64,000 nucleotides of DNA from Microbaculum sp051390635. GTDB lineage: Bacteria > Pseudomonadota > Alphaproteobacteria > Rhizobiales > Tepidamorphaceae. How positions within the stretch are numbered: position 1 is the stretch's first letter; each line of letters opens with the position of its first letter. A program made the position numbers and the translations under genes. Where the stretch lies: NCBI RefSeq assembly GCF_051390635.1, contig NZ_JBPODT010000004.1, positions 310,001 to 374,000 on the forward strand. The letters are read 5' to 3'. This document shows positions 48,218 to 58,095 of the stretch, one piece after another. The notes beneath the pieces were generated by a model. That model did not search any database. It saw only the letters and a program-made list of their open reading frames with translations, and was not told the DNA's origin.

Positions 48218-51200
48218 ATGTCGTTTTTCCGCGTAACGGTCGTTTCACTTCTGACGGCCCTTGTGACGGGGCTAGGTCCCGCAAACGCCCAGGCCCAGCA
48301 GACCGAACGGCGGATCGTCGCCGTCGAGGACGCCGACTACTACGGCCACGACTACGCGACCCTGAAGAACGTCACGCTGGAGGCCTGCGAGGCGGCGTGC
48401 ATCCGCGATACGGCCTGCCAGGCTTTCACCTACAACACGTCCGCCCAGTGGTGCTTCCTGAAGAGCGGCGTCGGCGCGCTCAACACCTTCGCCGGCGCGG
48501 TCGCAGGCAAGGTGGTCCAGGTCGCGGTCCAGACCGAGGCCCTGCCGGCGCCCGATCTTTCCTTCGTGCAGGACTGGCTGATCGAGGACGCCGGCCGCTT
48601 CGCGACGCGGCTTGCCGCGCGCAAGCCGCAGAACGCCAGTTTCGACATGCTTGTGTCGCGCGGTCAGAGCGCGCTCGCCCAGGGCGACGCGGGCACGGCC
48701 GCGCGGGCCTTTCGCGGCGCGGCGGCGCTGAATAGCGACGGCGGCGAAGCCTGGCTCGGCCTTGCCCAGGCGGTGCTGGCGATCGAGCCCGCGGACGACT
48801 CCGAGCGCTACCGGCTGCGCGACGAAGCGGTCTCGGCGGCCATCGAGGCGGTGAGGACGTCGAAGGCGACGGCGACGCGCGCCGCCGCCTATGCCGCGCT
48901 CGCCGACGCCCTCGAACGGCGCGACCTGCATCGCCCCGCCCTGCAGTCCTACAAGGCAAGCCTGGCGTTGGTCGCCTCGCCCGATGTCCAGGCCGCCTAT
49001 GACGCGCTACACGAGCAGTACGGCTTCCGCGTCGTCGACTACACGGTCGACTCCGACGCGGCCGCGCCTCGGATCTGCGTCCAGTTCTCCGAGGAACTGG
49101 AAGCCGGGCGGTTCGACTTCACGCCCTATGTGACGCTCGACGGACAGACCCCGCCGGCGGTCACCGCGTCGGGCGAACAGCTCTGCGTCGATGGCGTCGC
49201 GCATGGCGAGCGCTATCAGGTCACCGTGCGCGCCGGCATCCCCTCCGTCGTCGACGAGACGCTGGAGAAAGCATCCGTTTTCGACATCTACGTGCGCGAC
49301 CGCAGCCCCTCGGTGCGCTTCTCGGGCAACGATTTCGTGCTGCCGCGCGTCGGCTCCAAGGGTGTTCCCGCCGTCACCGTCAACACCTCCGAGATCGAGA
49401 TCGCGCTCTATCGCATCGGCGAGCGCGGCCTGGCCGGCGCGGTCGGCGACGGGCCGTTCCTGCGCCAACTCGACCAGTGGGACGCCGAACGACTCGCCGA
49501 GGACACCGGCGTGAAGATGTGGTCCGGCACCATGGCGGTGAAGAGCGCGCTCAACGACGAGGTGACCACGATCTTCCCCGTCGACGACGCACTGCCCGAG
49601 CGCCGGCCCGGCGTCTACGTGATGACGGCGAAGACCACGGACGGCAAGCAGGAGTACTGGGAGCCGCTCGCCACGCAGTGGTTCATCGTCTCCGACATTG
49701 GCGTCACGACTCTGCTCGGCAACGACGGATTGCACGTCTTCGCCCGCTCGCTGGAAACGGCGGAGCCGCTCGAAGGCGTCGCCGTGCAGCTGATCGCGCG
49801 CAACAACGAACTGCTCGGCGAGGCGGTCACCGACGCGCGCGGCATGGCGGACTTCGGCGCCGGCATGACGCGCGGCACCGGCGGCCTGGCGCCGGGCGTG
49901 CTGACCGCGACGGTGGCGGACACGGACTTCACCTTCGTCGACCTGACCCGCTCCGGCTTCGACCTGTCCGACCGCGGCGTCGCCGGCCGGCCGGCGCCGG
50001 GCCCGCTCGACGTGTTCCTGTATACCGAGCGCGGCGTCTATCGACCGGGCGAGACCGTCTATCTCACCGCGCTCGTTCGCGACGACACCGCGGATGCCGT
50101 CTCCGGCCCGCCGCTGACGCTCGTCGTCAAGCGCCCCGACGGGGTGGAGGACCGGCGCATCGTCAGCCGCGAGGACTCGCTCGGCGGTCACGTCTTCAAC
50201 CTGCCGATGATCGGCGCGGCGATGCGCGGCAGCTGGACGGCGGCCGCCTACTCCGATCCGAAGGGCAAGCCGGTCGCCGAGATCGACTTCCTGGTCGAGG
50301 ACTTCGTGCCCGACCGCATCGAGTTCGACCTGACGACGGCGGCGACGGCGCTGCCGGCCGAACAGCCGATCGAAGCCAGCGTCGGCGGACGCTTCCTCTA
50401 TGGCACTCCGGCGGCCGACCTCAGGCTGGAAGGCGATATCACCGTGTCGCCGACGTCGACGCTGCCGGCCTGGCCGAACTATCGCTTCGGCCTCGACGAC
50501 GAGGAGGTGACGCCGGTCCGCGAGACCTTGACCGGGCTGCCGCGCACCGACGCCGACGGCCGCGCGACCTTCCCGGTCGCGGCCCCCGCGCTGCCGGAGA
50601 CGACGCGGCCGCTGGAAGCCAAGATCGCCGTGCGCATGCGCGAGGCTGGCGGGCGCGCGGTCGAGCGCGACCTGACGCTGCCGATCACCCAGACCGGCCC
50701 GATGATCGGCGTGCGGCCGCTGTTCTCCGACGACAGCGTGCCGGAGCGGTCGACCGCCAGCTTCGACGTGATCGTGGTCGGCGCCGACGGTGGCCGTGTC
50801 GCCGAGACCGGCCTGCGCTGGGAACTGACGCGCATCGAGCGCAGCTTCCAATGGTATCGCGGCGACGGACGCTGGAGCTACGATCCGGTCACCTATTCGA
50901 CGCGGATCGCCTCGGGTACCGTCGACGCGACGACCGACGGGGCCGCGCGCCTCGCCGCCGATGTCGACTGGGGTCGCTATCGGCTCGAGGTCGCCTCGGC
51001 CAGCGCCGCCGGACCGGTGACATCGATCGAGTTCACCGCCGGCTGGTACGTGGAAACGAGCGAGGCCGACAGCCCCGACACGCTGGAACTCAGCCTCGAC
51101 AAGCCGTCCTACGCGGTCGGCGACACCGCGACGGTGACCATCGCGTCGCGCTTCGCCGGCAAGGCGATCGTCAACGTGATCGGCGAGACGCTTCTGGAAA

Positions 51201-53695
51201 CGCGCGAAATCGACGTCGCCGACTCCGGTACGACCGTCCAGCTCACCGTCGGCGAGGACTGGACGCCCGGCGCCTATGTGACCGCCACCGTGATCCGGCC
51301 GATGAACCAGGACGGCACCCACATGCCGGCCCGCGCCATCGGGTTGTCGTGGCTTGAGGTCGACACCGCCGAGCGGACGCTCGACGTGGCGCTCGACCTG
51401 CCCGAGGTTGCCCGGCCGCGCGAGACCCTGACGGTTCCCGCATCCATCGCGGGCCTCGAGGCCGGCGAACAGGCCTATCTGACGGTTGCCGCCGTCGATG
51501 TCGGCATCCTCAACCTCACGAGCTACGAGCCGCCGGCGCCGGAGGACTGGTACTACGGCCAGCGCGCGCTCTCGACCGAGATCCGAGACATCTATGGATC
51601 CCTCATCGACGGGCTCAACGGCGAAACCGGCCGGATCCGTTCCGGCGGCGGTGAAGCCGGCAAGGGCCTCGAAGGCTCGCCGCCGACGCAGGAGCCGGTG
51701 TCGCTGTTCTCCGGCATCGTCACCGCGGATGCCGACGGCAAGGCGACCGTGTCCTTCGACATCCCCGAGTTCAACGGAACGCTGCGGGTGATGGCGGTTG
51801 CCTGGTCGAAGGACGAGGTGGGCCATGGCGTCAAGGACATCATCGTTCGCGATCCCGTGGTGATGGTTTCGAGCCTGCCGCGCTTCCTGGCGCCCGGCGA
51901 CGATTCGCGCCTGCGCCTCGACATCGACAATGCCGACGGGCCGGGCGGGTCGTGGCGTCTCGAGGTCGCGTCGGCCGGCGTCGTGACCGCGGGAACACCC
52001 GAACCGGCCACCATGTTCAATCTGGCCGAGAAGGCGCGCGCCGCGGTGACGGTGCCACTCGCCGCCTCGCGGATCGGACAGGACCGGCTGACCGTCTCGC
52101 TTATCCACGAGAGTGGGCTGACGATTTCGCAGAACCTCAACATTGGGGTGCGCGGCGGCGAACCGCCGGTCGTGGAGCGGCGCGTCGTGTCGCTCGAGCC
52201 GGGCAAGTCGCTGACGCTCGACGGCGCGCTCGTCGCCGACCGGGTGGCGGGCAGCGGGTTCGTCAACCTGTCGATCACGCGGGCCGGCGCGCTCGACGTG
52301 CCGTCGATCCTGGCGGCGCTGGACCGCTATCCCTATGGCTGCGCGGAGCAGATCACGAGTCGCGGCATGCCGCTGCTCTACCTCTCCTCGGTCGCCGGCG
52401 AACTCGGTCTCGGCACCGAGCCGGAACTGCGCGAGCGGGTAGAAAAGGCGATCGCCGGGGTGCTCGCCAAGCAGTCGGGCTCCGGCAGCTTCGGCCTGTG
52501 GGGTCCCGGCCAGGGCGACCTGTGGCTGGACGCCTATGTCACCGAGTTCCTGACGCGGGCACGGGAAGCGGGCTACGCGGTTCCCGATCTCGCCTTCACC
52601 CAGGCGCTCGACAGCCTGTCGAATACGCTCGCCTATACCGACAACATCGAGGACCAGGGGTCGTCGATCGCCTACGCGCTCTACGTGCTGGCGCGCAATA
52701 AGCGGGCGGCGATCTCGGACCTGCGCTACTATGTCGACACGCAGCTCGACCGGTTCTCCTCGCCGCTCGCCCAGGCGCAGCTCGGTGCAGCCCTTGCCTT
52801 CTACGGCGAGAACGGCCGCGCGCGGAACGCCTTCGACGCCGCGCTCAGCGTTCTGGAAGCGAACGCGGATTCCGACGGCTACCGTACCGACTACGGGTCG
52901 CGTCTGCGCGACGGCGCGGCGACGCTGACGCTGATCGCGGAGAGCGGCATCGATCCCGAACCGATGCCCGCGTTGATCCGCATCGTCGATGCAGAGCGGG
53001 CCGGCCGCCGCTACACCTCTACGCAGGAAGACGGCTGGATGCTGATGGCCGCGCATGCGCTGCTCGCCGAAGCAGCCTCCCTTGAGCTCGAGGAAGACGG
53101 CGTCGCCGTCGACGGCAACCTGATGCGCCGCTACTCCGGCGAGCGCCTCGACGGCCAGCCCGTCACCGTCACCAACAGGGGCGACCGGGCCATCGACGCG
53201 GTGATCACCGTGGCCGGCGTCCCGCTCGCTCCGCGCGGCGCCGAAGCGAACGGCTTCACCATCTCGCGCACCTACTACGACCTCGACGGCAACGCGGTGC
53301 CGGTCGGATCGGTCGCCCAGAACACGCGTCTCGTCGTCGTCCTCGACGTCACCGAGCAGAATGCGTGGCCAAGCAGGGTGCTGGTCGTCGACATGCTGCC
53401 GGCGGGCTTCGAGATCGACAATCCGAACCTCGTCAACAGCGCCGATCTGTCGGCCTTCTCGTGGCTGCCGGAGGACGTCAATCCGGCGCATGTGGAGTTC
53501 CGTGACGACCGGTTCGTCGCCGCCTTCGCCGAGGATTCCCGGTCCGAGCGCGGTTACAAGCTGGCCTATGTGGTGCGGGCCGTATCGCCCGGCGCGTTCG
53601 TTCATCCTCCGGCCTATGTCGAGGACATGTATCGGCCATACCTGAACGCGCGCGGCGAGAGCGGGCGGATCGAGGTGCTCGGAGCGCGGCCGTAA
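48218..53695 (+). CDS. Alpha-2-macroglobulin family protein with N-terminal PAN domain
   Basis: A 1825-residue exported protein. A signal peptide (about 1-27, ending near ANAQAQ) is followed by a PAN/Apple-like Cys domain (about 30-105, with ACEAACIRDTACQAFTY), a helical TPR-like region (about 145-280) and the long series of macroglobulin domains. The thioester motif is Cys1375-Ala-Glu-Gln in RYPYGCAEQITSRG. Such proteins are thought to trap foreign proteases in the periplasm. It precedes pbpC, the pairing seen for YfhM in Escherichia coli. GGGAGG precedes ATG 48218. The E. coli protein is shorter and, as far as I recall, lacks the PAN domain. Confidence 0.93.
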   Translation: MSFFRVTVVSLLTALVTGLGPANAQAQQTERRIVAVEDADYYGHDYATLKNVTLEACEAACIRDTACQAFTYNTSAQWCFLKSGVGALNTFAGAVAGKVVQVAVQTEALPAPDLSFVQDWLIEDAGRFATRLAARKPQNASFDMLVSRGQSALAQGDAGTAARAFRGAAALNSDGGEAWLGLAQAVLAIEPADDSERYRLRDEAVSAAIEAVRTSKATATRAAAYAALADALERRDLHRPALQSYKASLALVASPDVQAAYDALHEQYGFRVVDYTVDSDAAAPRICVQFSEELEAGRFDFTPYVTLDGQTPPAVTASGEQLCVDGVAHGERYQVTVRAGIPSVVDETLEKASVFDIYVRDRSPSVRFSGNDFVLPRVGSKGVPAVTVNTSEIEIALYRIGERGLAGAVGDGPFLRQLDQWDAERLAEDTGVKMWSGTMAVKSALNDEVTTIFPVDDALPERRPGVYVMTAKTTDGKQEYWEPLATQWFIVSDIGVTTLLGNDGLHVFARSLETAEPLEGVAVQLIARNNELLGEAVTDARGMADFGAGMTRGTGGLAPGVLTATVADTDFTFVDLTRSGFDLSDRGVAGRPAPGPLDVFLYTERGVYRPGETVYLTALVRDDTADAVSGPPLTLVVKRPDGVEDRRIVSREDSLGGHVFNLPMIGAAMRGSWTAAAYSDPKGKPVAEIDFLVEDFVPDRIEFDLTTAATALPAEQPIEASVGGRFLYGTPAADLRLEGDITVSPTSTLPAWPNYRFGLDDEEVTPVRETLTGLPRTDADGRATFPVAAPALPETTRPLEAKIAVRMREAGGRAVERDLTLPITQTGPMIGVRPLFSDDSVPERSTASFDVIVVGADGGRVAETGLRWELTRIERSFQWYRGDGRWSYDPVTYSTRIASGTVDATTDGAARLAADVDWGRYRLEVASASAAGPVTSIEFTAGWYVETSEADSPDTLELSLDKPSYAVGDTATVTIASRFAGKAIVNVIGETLLETREIDVADSGTTVQLTVGEDWTPGAYVTATVIRPMNQDGTHMPARAIGLSWLEVDTAERTLDVALDLPEVARPRETLTVPASIAGLEAGEQAYLTVAAVDVGILNLTSYEPPAPEDWYYGQRALSTEIRDIYGSLIDGLNGETGRIRSGGGEAGKGLEGSPPTQEPVSLFSGIVTADADGKATVSFDIPEFNGTLRVMAVAWSKDEVGHGVKDIIVRDPVVMVSSLPRFLAPGDDSRLRLDIDNADGPGGSWRLEVASAGVVTAGTPEPATMFNLAEKARAAVTVPLAASRIGQDRLTVSLIHESGLTISQNLNIGVRGGEPPVVERRVVSLEPGKSLTLDGALVADRVAGSGFVNLSITRAGALDVPSILAALDRYPYGCAEQITSRGMPLLYLSSVAGELGLGTEPELRERVEKAIAGVLAKQSGSGSFGLWGPGQGDLWLDAYVTEFLTRAREAGYAVPDLAFTQALDSLSNTLAYTDNIEDQGSSIAYALYVLARNKRAAISDLRYYVDTQLDRFSSPLAQAQLGAALAFYGENGRARNAFDAALSVLEANADSDGYRTDYGSRLRDGAATLTLIAESGIDPEPMPALIRIVDAERAGRRYTSTQEDGWMLMAAHALLAEAASLELEEDGVAVDGNLMRRYSGERLDGQPVTVTNRGDRAIDAVITVAGVPLAPRGAEANGFTISRTYYDLDGNAVPVGSVAQNTRLVVVLDVTEQNAWPSRVLVVDMLPAGFEIDNPNLVNSADLSAFSWLPEDVNPAHVEFRDDRFVAAFAEDSRSERGYKLAYVVRAVSPGAFVHPPAYVEDMYRPYLNARGESGRIEVLGARP

Positions 53696-53799
53696 GTGGG
53701 GTCGGATCGCCGCACCGGATAGTACCGGGTGCGTCGCGTGGCCGGGCCTGACCCGGACCCCACAGGGCTGCGCACCCGGCAGCAACTGCTGCGGACGAC

Positions 53800-55938
53800 A
53801 TGCGGATGAAGGATCGGCAGAACCAGGAGATATCGGCGCCGGAAGGGACACGGCGCCGCGATATCGCCAGGTCGGTTGCCGGCGCCGCCTTCGCGGTCGC
53901 GCTGGTTGGCGCCATCGCGGGCGTCGGCGGATTCCTGACGTCCCGCGACGGCGCAGCCGTCGTCGAGCGGGCCCGTGCGATCGACGTCTCGCGCGAGCTG
54001 ATCGACCGCGACGGCACGCTGCTCAATCCCTTCGCCATCGAGGACGGCCGCTGGCGCCTGAAGGCCGATCTCGCCTCCGTGGATCCGCGTTTCGTTCAGA
54101 TGCTGGTCGCCTACGAGGACAAGCGCTTCCGCGACCATGCCGGCGTCGATCCGCTGGCGCTCGGCCGCGCCGCCTGGCAGCTCGCGACCAACGGACGGAT
54201 CGTCTCCGGCGGCTCGACGCTGACGATGCAGGTCGCCCGGCTGCTCGGTCCGCGCGGAGAGCGCAGCCTCGGCGCCAAGCTCAGGCAGATGCGCGACGCG
54301 ATCCGCCTCGACCTCGCCTTCAGCAAGGACGAACTGCTTACGCTCTATCTCACGCTCGCGCCCTACGGCGGCAATCTCGAAGGCGCGCGCGCCGCCTCCC
54401 TGGCCTATTTCGGGCACGAGCCGCGCAAGCTCAGCCTCGCCGAGGCCGCGCTGCTGGTGGCGCTGCCGCAGTCGCCGGAAGCGCGCCGCCCGGATCGCGA
54501 TCCTCAGGCCGCGCGGGCGGCCCGCGACCGCGTGCTCGACCGACTGGTGACGGCCGGCGTGATCCAGGCCGACGAGCTTCAGCCCGCGCTCGCCGTTCGC
54601 ATTCCTGCCGCCCGGCAGGACATGCCGAACCTCGCCCCGCATCTCGCCCGGCTGGTCTCGACCCAGACGCCGGACGCGCCGGGCTGGCAGGTCAGCCTCG
54701 ATGCGCGCCTGCAGGCCGACCTCGAGGCGCTGGCCAGGGACAGCGCGACGGCCCTCGGGCCGGTCCAGTCGGTGGCGATCCTGGTGGCCGACCACAGGAC
54801 CGGCGAGGTGCTGGCCGAAGTCGGCTCGGCGGATTTCTTCGACGAACGCCGCGCCGGGCAGGTCGACATGGTGCGCGCGATCCGCTCGCCCGGCTCGACG
54901 CTGAAGCCGCTCATCTACGGCCTCGCCTTCGAGGCGGGTCTCGCCCATCCGGAGACGCTGATCGACGACCGGCCGACGAACTTCGGCGGCTACAGGCCGC
55001 GCAATTTCGATTTCGGCTATCAGGGCACGGTCAGCGTGCGCGAGGCGCTCGAGATGTCGCTCAACGTGCCGGCGGTCCGTCTCCTGGAAGCGGTCGGGCC
55101 GACCCGGCTGGTGGCACGGCTGAAACGCGCAGGCGCCGATCCGGTGCTGCCGCGCGGCGACAAGCCCGGCCTGCCGATCGGGCTTGGCGGCGTGGGATTG
55201 AGCCTCGACCAGCTCGTCACGCTGTTCGCGGGCCTCGCCGAGGGCGGCGCCCCGGTCGCCCTGCATCGCACGCCCGAAACGAACGTACGCCCATCCGGCG
55301 AATTCCTCGACGCGCGGGCGGCCTGGCAGGTCGGCGACATTCTCGAAGGCACGCCGCCGCCGGCCGGCCACGCGTCGGGCGGCTTCGCCTATAAGACGGG
55401 AACCTCCTACGGCTATCGCGACGCCTGGTCGGTCGGCTACGACGGGCGGCACGTGATCGGCGTCTGGGTCGGACGGCCGAACGGCGCGCCGATCGCCGGA
55501 CTGTCCGGACGTATCACCGCCGCGCCGATCCTGTTCGATGCCTTCGAGCGGCTCGGCCCGAAGCGCACGCCGCTGCCCTCGCCGCCGAAGGGGACTCTGA
55601 TCTCGCGCGCCGCAGACCTGCCGCCGGCGCTGAGACGCTTCGCGCCCGGCGAAACCCTGACGGGCGGGGCAGCGAGCGAACCGCCGCCGTCGATCGTGTT
55701 TCCGCCGAATGGCGCCCGGGTCGCGCTGGAGGAGGACAGCGAGGGCCACCTGCGGCCGCTGGTCGTCAAGCTCGATGGAGGGCGGCCGCCGTTCCAGTGG
55801 TTCGCCAACGGCGCTCCGATCGACGGTGCGGACCGGCGGCGCAACGCGACCTGGCAGCCGGACGGGCGCGGATTCTCGACGGTTTCCGTGATCGACGCGG
55901 ACGGCCGTTCGGCCACCGTGACGGTGTTCGTCGAGTGA
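53800..55938 (+). CDS. pbpC: Penicillin-binding protein 1C
   Basis: A 712-residue bifunctional class A penicillin-binding protein. One N-terminal membrane helix (about 26-48) leads to a GT51 transglycosylase domain (about 60-235; YEDKRFRDHAGVDPLALGR with the catalytic Glu, then GGSTLTMQVARLL). The transpeptidase domain (about 305-560) has Ser366 in SPGSTLKP, SLN near 423 and KTGTSYGYRD. A C-terminal BiPBP_C domain (about 625-712) completes the PbpC layout. It probably acts in cell-wall repair together with the macroglobulin encoded just upstream. The 104-base gap shows no clear terminator. Confidence 0.95.
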   Translation: MRMKDRQNQEISAPEGTRRRDIARSVAGAAFAVALVGAIAGVGGFLTSRDGAAVVERARAIDVSRELIDRDGTLLNPFAIEDGRWRLKADLASVDPRFVQMLVAYEDKRFRDHAGVDPLALGRAAWQLATNGRIVSGGSTLTMQVARLLGPRGERSLGAKLRQMRDAIRLDLAFSKDELLTLYLTLAPYGGNLEGARAASLAYFGHEPRKLSLAEAALLVALPQSPEARRPDRDPQAARAARDRVLDRLVTAGVIQADELQPALAVRIPAARQDMPNLAPHLARLVSTQTPDAPGWQVSLDARLQADLEALARDSATALGPVQSVAILVADHRTGEVLAEVGSADFFDERRAGQVDMVRAIRSPGSTLKPLIYGLAFEAGLAHPETLIDDRPTNFGGYRPRNFDFGYQGTVSVREALEMSLNVPAVRLLEAVGPTRLVARLKRAGADPVLPRGDKPGLPIGLGGVGLSLDQLVTLFAGLAEGGAPVALHRTPETNVRPSGEFLDARAAWQVGDILEGTPPPAGHASGGFAYKTGTSYGYRDAWSVGYDGRHVIGVWVGRPNGAPIAGLSGRITAAPILFDAFERLGPKRTPLPSPPKGTLISRAADLPPALRRFAPGETLTGGAASEPPPSIVFPPNGARVALEEDSEGHLRPLVVKLDGGRPPFQWFANGAPIDGADRRRNATWQPDGRGFSTVSVIDADGRSATVTVFVE

Positions 55939-56062
55939 CGGCGGCACCTGCCGGTACGGATCGTTAAGGTTTACGCGAAACTCGGTTCCGGTCTTAACCG
56001 ACCTCTGAAGGCGGCTGTGGTCGAATGCGTCCAACAAAACGAGACGTCAACAGGCAACTTCC

Positions 56063-57544
56063 ATGTCCGCGTATGCAGGCTCCGCCGCGCGCGTCAACGA
56101 GACGCCCGCCAGCGAAATCCCGGTGCCGCTGGTTCTCGACCTCGACCGCAGCCTGATCCGCTGCGACGTGCTGCATGAAACCGCGCTGGCTTTCCTGCGG
56201 CGCAATCCGCTGGGCGTGTTCACGCTGATGCGCTGGCTGATGCAGGGCCGCGCCGTGCTCAAGCGCAAGCTCGCGGAGGCCGTCACGGTCGATGTCGATT
56301 CCCTGCCGGTGAACCATGATCTGGCCGACTATGCCGCCGCCGAGAAGGCGAAGGGGCGCACGGTCGTGCTCGCCACGGCTTCGGACCTGTTCGTCGCCAC
56401 CCGGATCGCCAAGCGCTTCGCCTTCATAGACCGCGTCGTCGCCTCGGACGGCGTGACCAACCTCAAGGGCGCGGCCAAGGCCGAGACGCTCTGCGAGATG
56501 TTCCCGGACGGGTTCACCTATGCCGGCGATTCCGCGGCAGATCTCGCGGTGTGGAAAAGGGCGGCTTCGGTCGTCGTCGTCGAGGCGAGCCCCACGGTCG
56601 CCCGAAAGGCGGCGCGCCTCGGACCCGTCGAGGCCTCGTTCCCGCGTCCGAGCGTCGCCCGCGCGATGGTGAAATCGGCGCGGCTGCACCAATGGGCCAA
56701 GAACGCACTGGTGTTCGCACCGCTGGTGCTCGGCGGCCAGTTCGCCAATCCCGCCGCCTGGGCCAACGCCGTACTCGCCTTCGTGGCGATCGGCGTGCTC
56801 GCCTCGACCACCTATCTCCTGAACGACCTGTTCGACCTGCCCGACGACCGCCAGCACTGGTCGAAGCGCGAACGGCCGTTGGCGAGCGGCCGGCTGCCGG
56901 TCGCCACCGCGGTCGCCGCGCTTCCGGTCGGCTTCGCCGTGGCATTCGCGCTCGCGGCGATGGTCGGCGCGACGGCCGCCGGCGTGCTCGCGGTCTATCT
57001 CGTCGTCACCGTCGCCTATTCGATGCAGCTGAAGCGTCAGCCGATCGTCGACGCGTTCACGCTTGCCGTCCTGTTCACGCTGCGGCTCGGCCTCGGCGTC
57101 GTCGCCGCGAGTGTCGTGGTTTCGCCGTGGCTGATGGTCTTCTCGATGTTCCTGTTCGCCTCGCTGTCGTTTGCCAAGCGACACACGGAAGCGGAGCGGA
57201 TGGCCACCCTCGGGGAGCTGCGCATCGCCGGCCGCGGCTATCTGTCGAGCGACGGACCGCTGATCCTGTCGATGGGCGTCTCCAGCGGCCTCGGCGCGGT
57301 CATGATCATGGTGCTCTACCTGATCAACGACGCCTTCCCCGGCGGGCTCTACGCCAATCCGGTCTGGCTGTGGGCATTCCCGCCGATCCTGTTCTTGTGG
57401 ATCGGGCGCATCTGGCTCCTGTGCCAACGCGGCGAGCTCAACGACGATCCCGTCGCCTTCGCGGTGCGCGACCGCACCTCGATCCTGCTGGGCCTCGGCA
57501 TCGTCGCCGCCTTCCTGGCGGGCTGGTACGGGATCGGCGCATGA
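56063..57544 (+). CDS. HAD-like phosphatase fused to UbiA prenyltransferase
   Basis: A 493-residue two-domain protein. Residues about 20-190 form a HAD-type phosphatase domain (VLDLDRSLIRCDV near 24, FTYAGDSAADLAVW near 151). Residues about 205-490 form a UbiA-type prenyltransferase with several membrane helices, the NDLFDLPDD motif near 255 and YSMQLKRQPIVDAF near 317. Related UbiA proteins make decaprenyl-phosphate sugar donors from phosphoribosyl pyrophosphate; the fused HAD could remove the 5-phosphate. This role is inferred. The gtrA-like gene overlaps its stop by four bases. A 124-base gap with an imperfect CGGTT/AACCG repeat precedes it. Confidence 0.9.
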   Translation: MSAYAGSAARVNETPASEIPVPLVLDLDRSLIRCDVLHETALAFLRRNPLGVFTLMRWLMQGRAVLKRKLAEAVTVDVDSLPVNHDLADYAAAEKAKGRTVVLATASDLFVATRIAKRFAFIDRVVASDGVTNLKGAAKAETLCEMFPDGFTYAGDSAADLAVWKRAASVVVVEASPTVARKAARLGPVEASFPRPSVARAMVKSARLHQWAKNALVFAPLVLGGQFANPAAWANAVLAFVAIGVLASTTYLLNDLFDLPDDRQHWSKRERPLASGRLPVATAVAALPVGFAVAFALAAMVGATAAGVLAVYLVVTVAYSMQLKRQPIVDAFTLAVLFTLRLGLGVVAASVVVSPWLMVFSMFLFASLSFAKRHTEAERMATLGELRIAGRGYLSSDGPLILSMGVSSGLGAVMIMVLYLINDAFPGGLYANPVWLWAFPPILFLWIGRIWLLCQRGELNDDPVAFAVRDRTSILLGLGIVAAFLAGWYGIGA

Positions 57545-57972
57545 TCCGCTCCATCCCCGGTTCGCAGGTCTTCCGCTTCCTGCTGCTGGGCGGGCTGGCG
57601 GCGGCGATCAACTGGCTGGTGCGCTTCCCGCTGTCGCTGGTCCTGCCGTTCTCCTGGGCGATCCTTGTCGCCTACGCGATCGGCATGTCGGCGGGCTTCA
57701 CGCTCTATCGGGCCTACGTGTTCCCCGGCTCCGACCGGGCGATCGGGCCGCAGGTCGCGATCTTTCTCGCCGTCAACGTCATGGGCGCGGTGATCGTGTG
57801 GAGCGTGGCGATGGCGCTCGTCGAACGGCTGTTCCCGGCGATCGGCTACACGTTCATGCCGCTTGCCACCGGCCACGGCATCGCCATCGGGGTCGGCGCG
57901 GCGGCCAACTTCGTGGGCCACAAGTTCCTGACCTTCCGGATCAGCCACGCCGCCAGGGCGCCGTCGGCCTGA
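57541..57972 (+). CDS. GtrA family membrane protein
   Basis: A 143-residue protein with four membrane helices (about 9-29, 35-55, 74-97 and 110-130) and the GtrA-like ends FRFLLLGGLAAAINWLVRF and ANFVGHKFLTF. GtrA proteins are thought to flip or help flip lipid-linked sugars across the inner membrane. Its ATG overlaps the HAD-UbiA stop by four bases, which ties it to the same lipid-linked sugar step. It is convergent with the GT-C-like gene that follows. Confidence 0.92.
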   Translation: MIRSIPGSQVFRFLLLGGLAAAINWLVRFPLSLVLPFSWAILVAYAIGMSAGFTLYRAYVFPGSDRAIGPQVAIFLAVNVMGAVIVWSVAMALVERLFPAIGYTFMPLATGHGIAIGVGAAANFVGHKFLTFRISHAARAPSA

Positions 57973-58033
57973 CGAACTCCGTCTTTCTGGTCATCTTTCT
58001 TGGCGCCGTCCTTCCAGACGCGGCTTTTCAGCT

Positions 58034-58046
58034 CCTCAGGATGAGG
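58034..58046. repeat. Short palindrome CCTCAGGATGAGG
   Basis: CCTCA and TGAGG flank GGA at 58034-58046, in the 123-base gap between the convergent gtrA-like and GT-C-like genes. This short sequence is familiar to me as part of dispersed repeats in rhizobial genomes. Only one copy is seen here. Confidence 0.45.
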
Positions 58047-58095
58047 GCCGTGGGCTCGACGAGCCCGTCTCGCGCCATGGCCCCAAACGACCGCG

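Noticed and set aside
49007..53851. Open frame of about 1614 codons on the minus strand
   Set aside because: It lies fully antisense to the macroglobulin gene, whose signal peptide, PAN domain and CAEQ motif are unmistakable. Long antisense frames are normal in GC-rich coding DNA. The translation shows only Arg/Ala/Gly-rich low-complexity sequence.
55960..56000. GTTAAGG and CTTAACC near the HAD-UbiA gene as a CtrA site
   Set aside because: The spacing between the TTAA cores is far from seven bases, so the consensus is not met.
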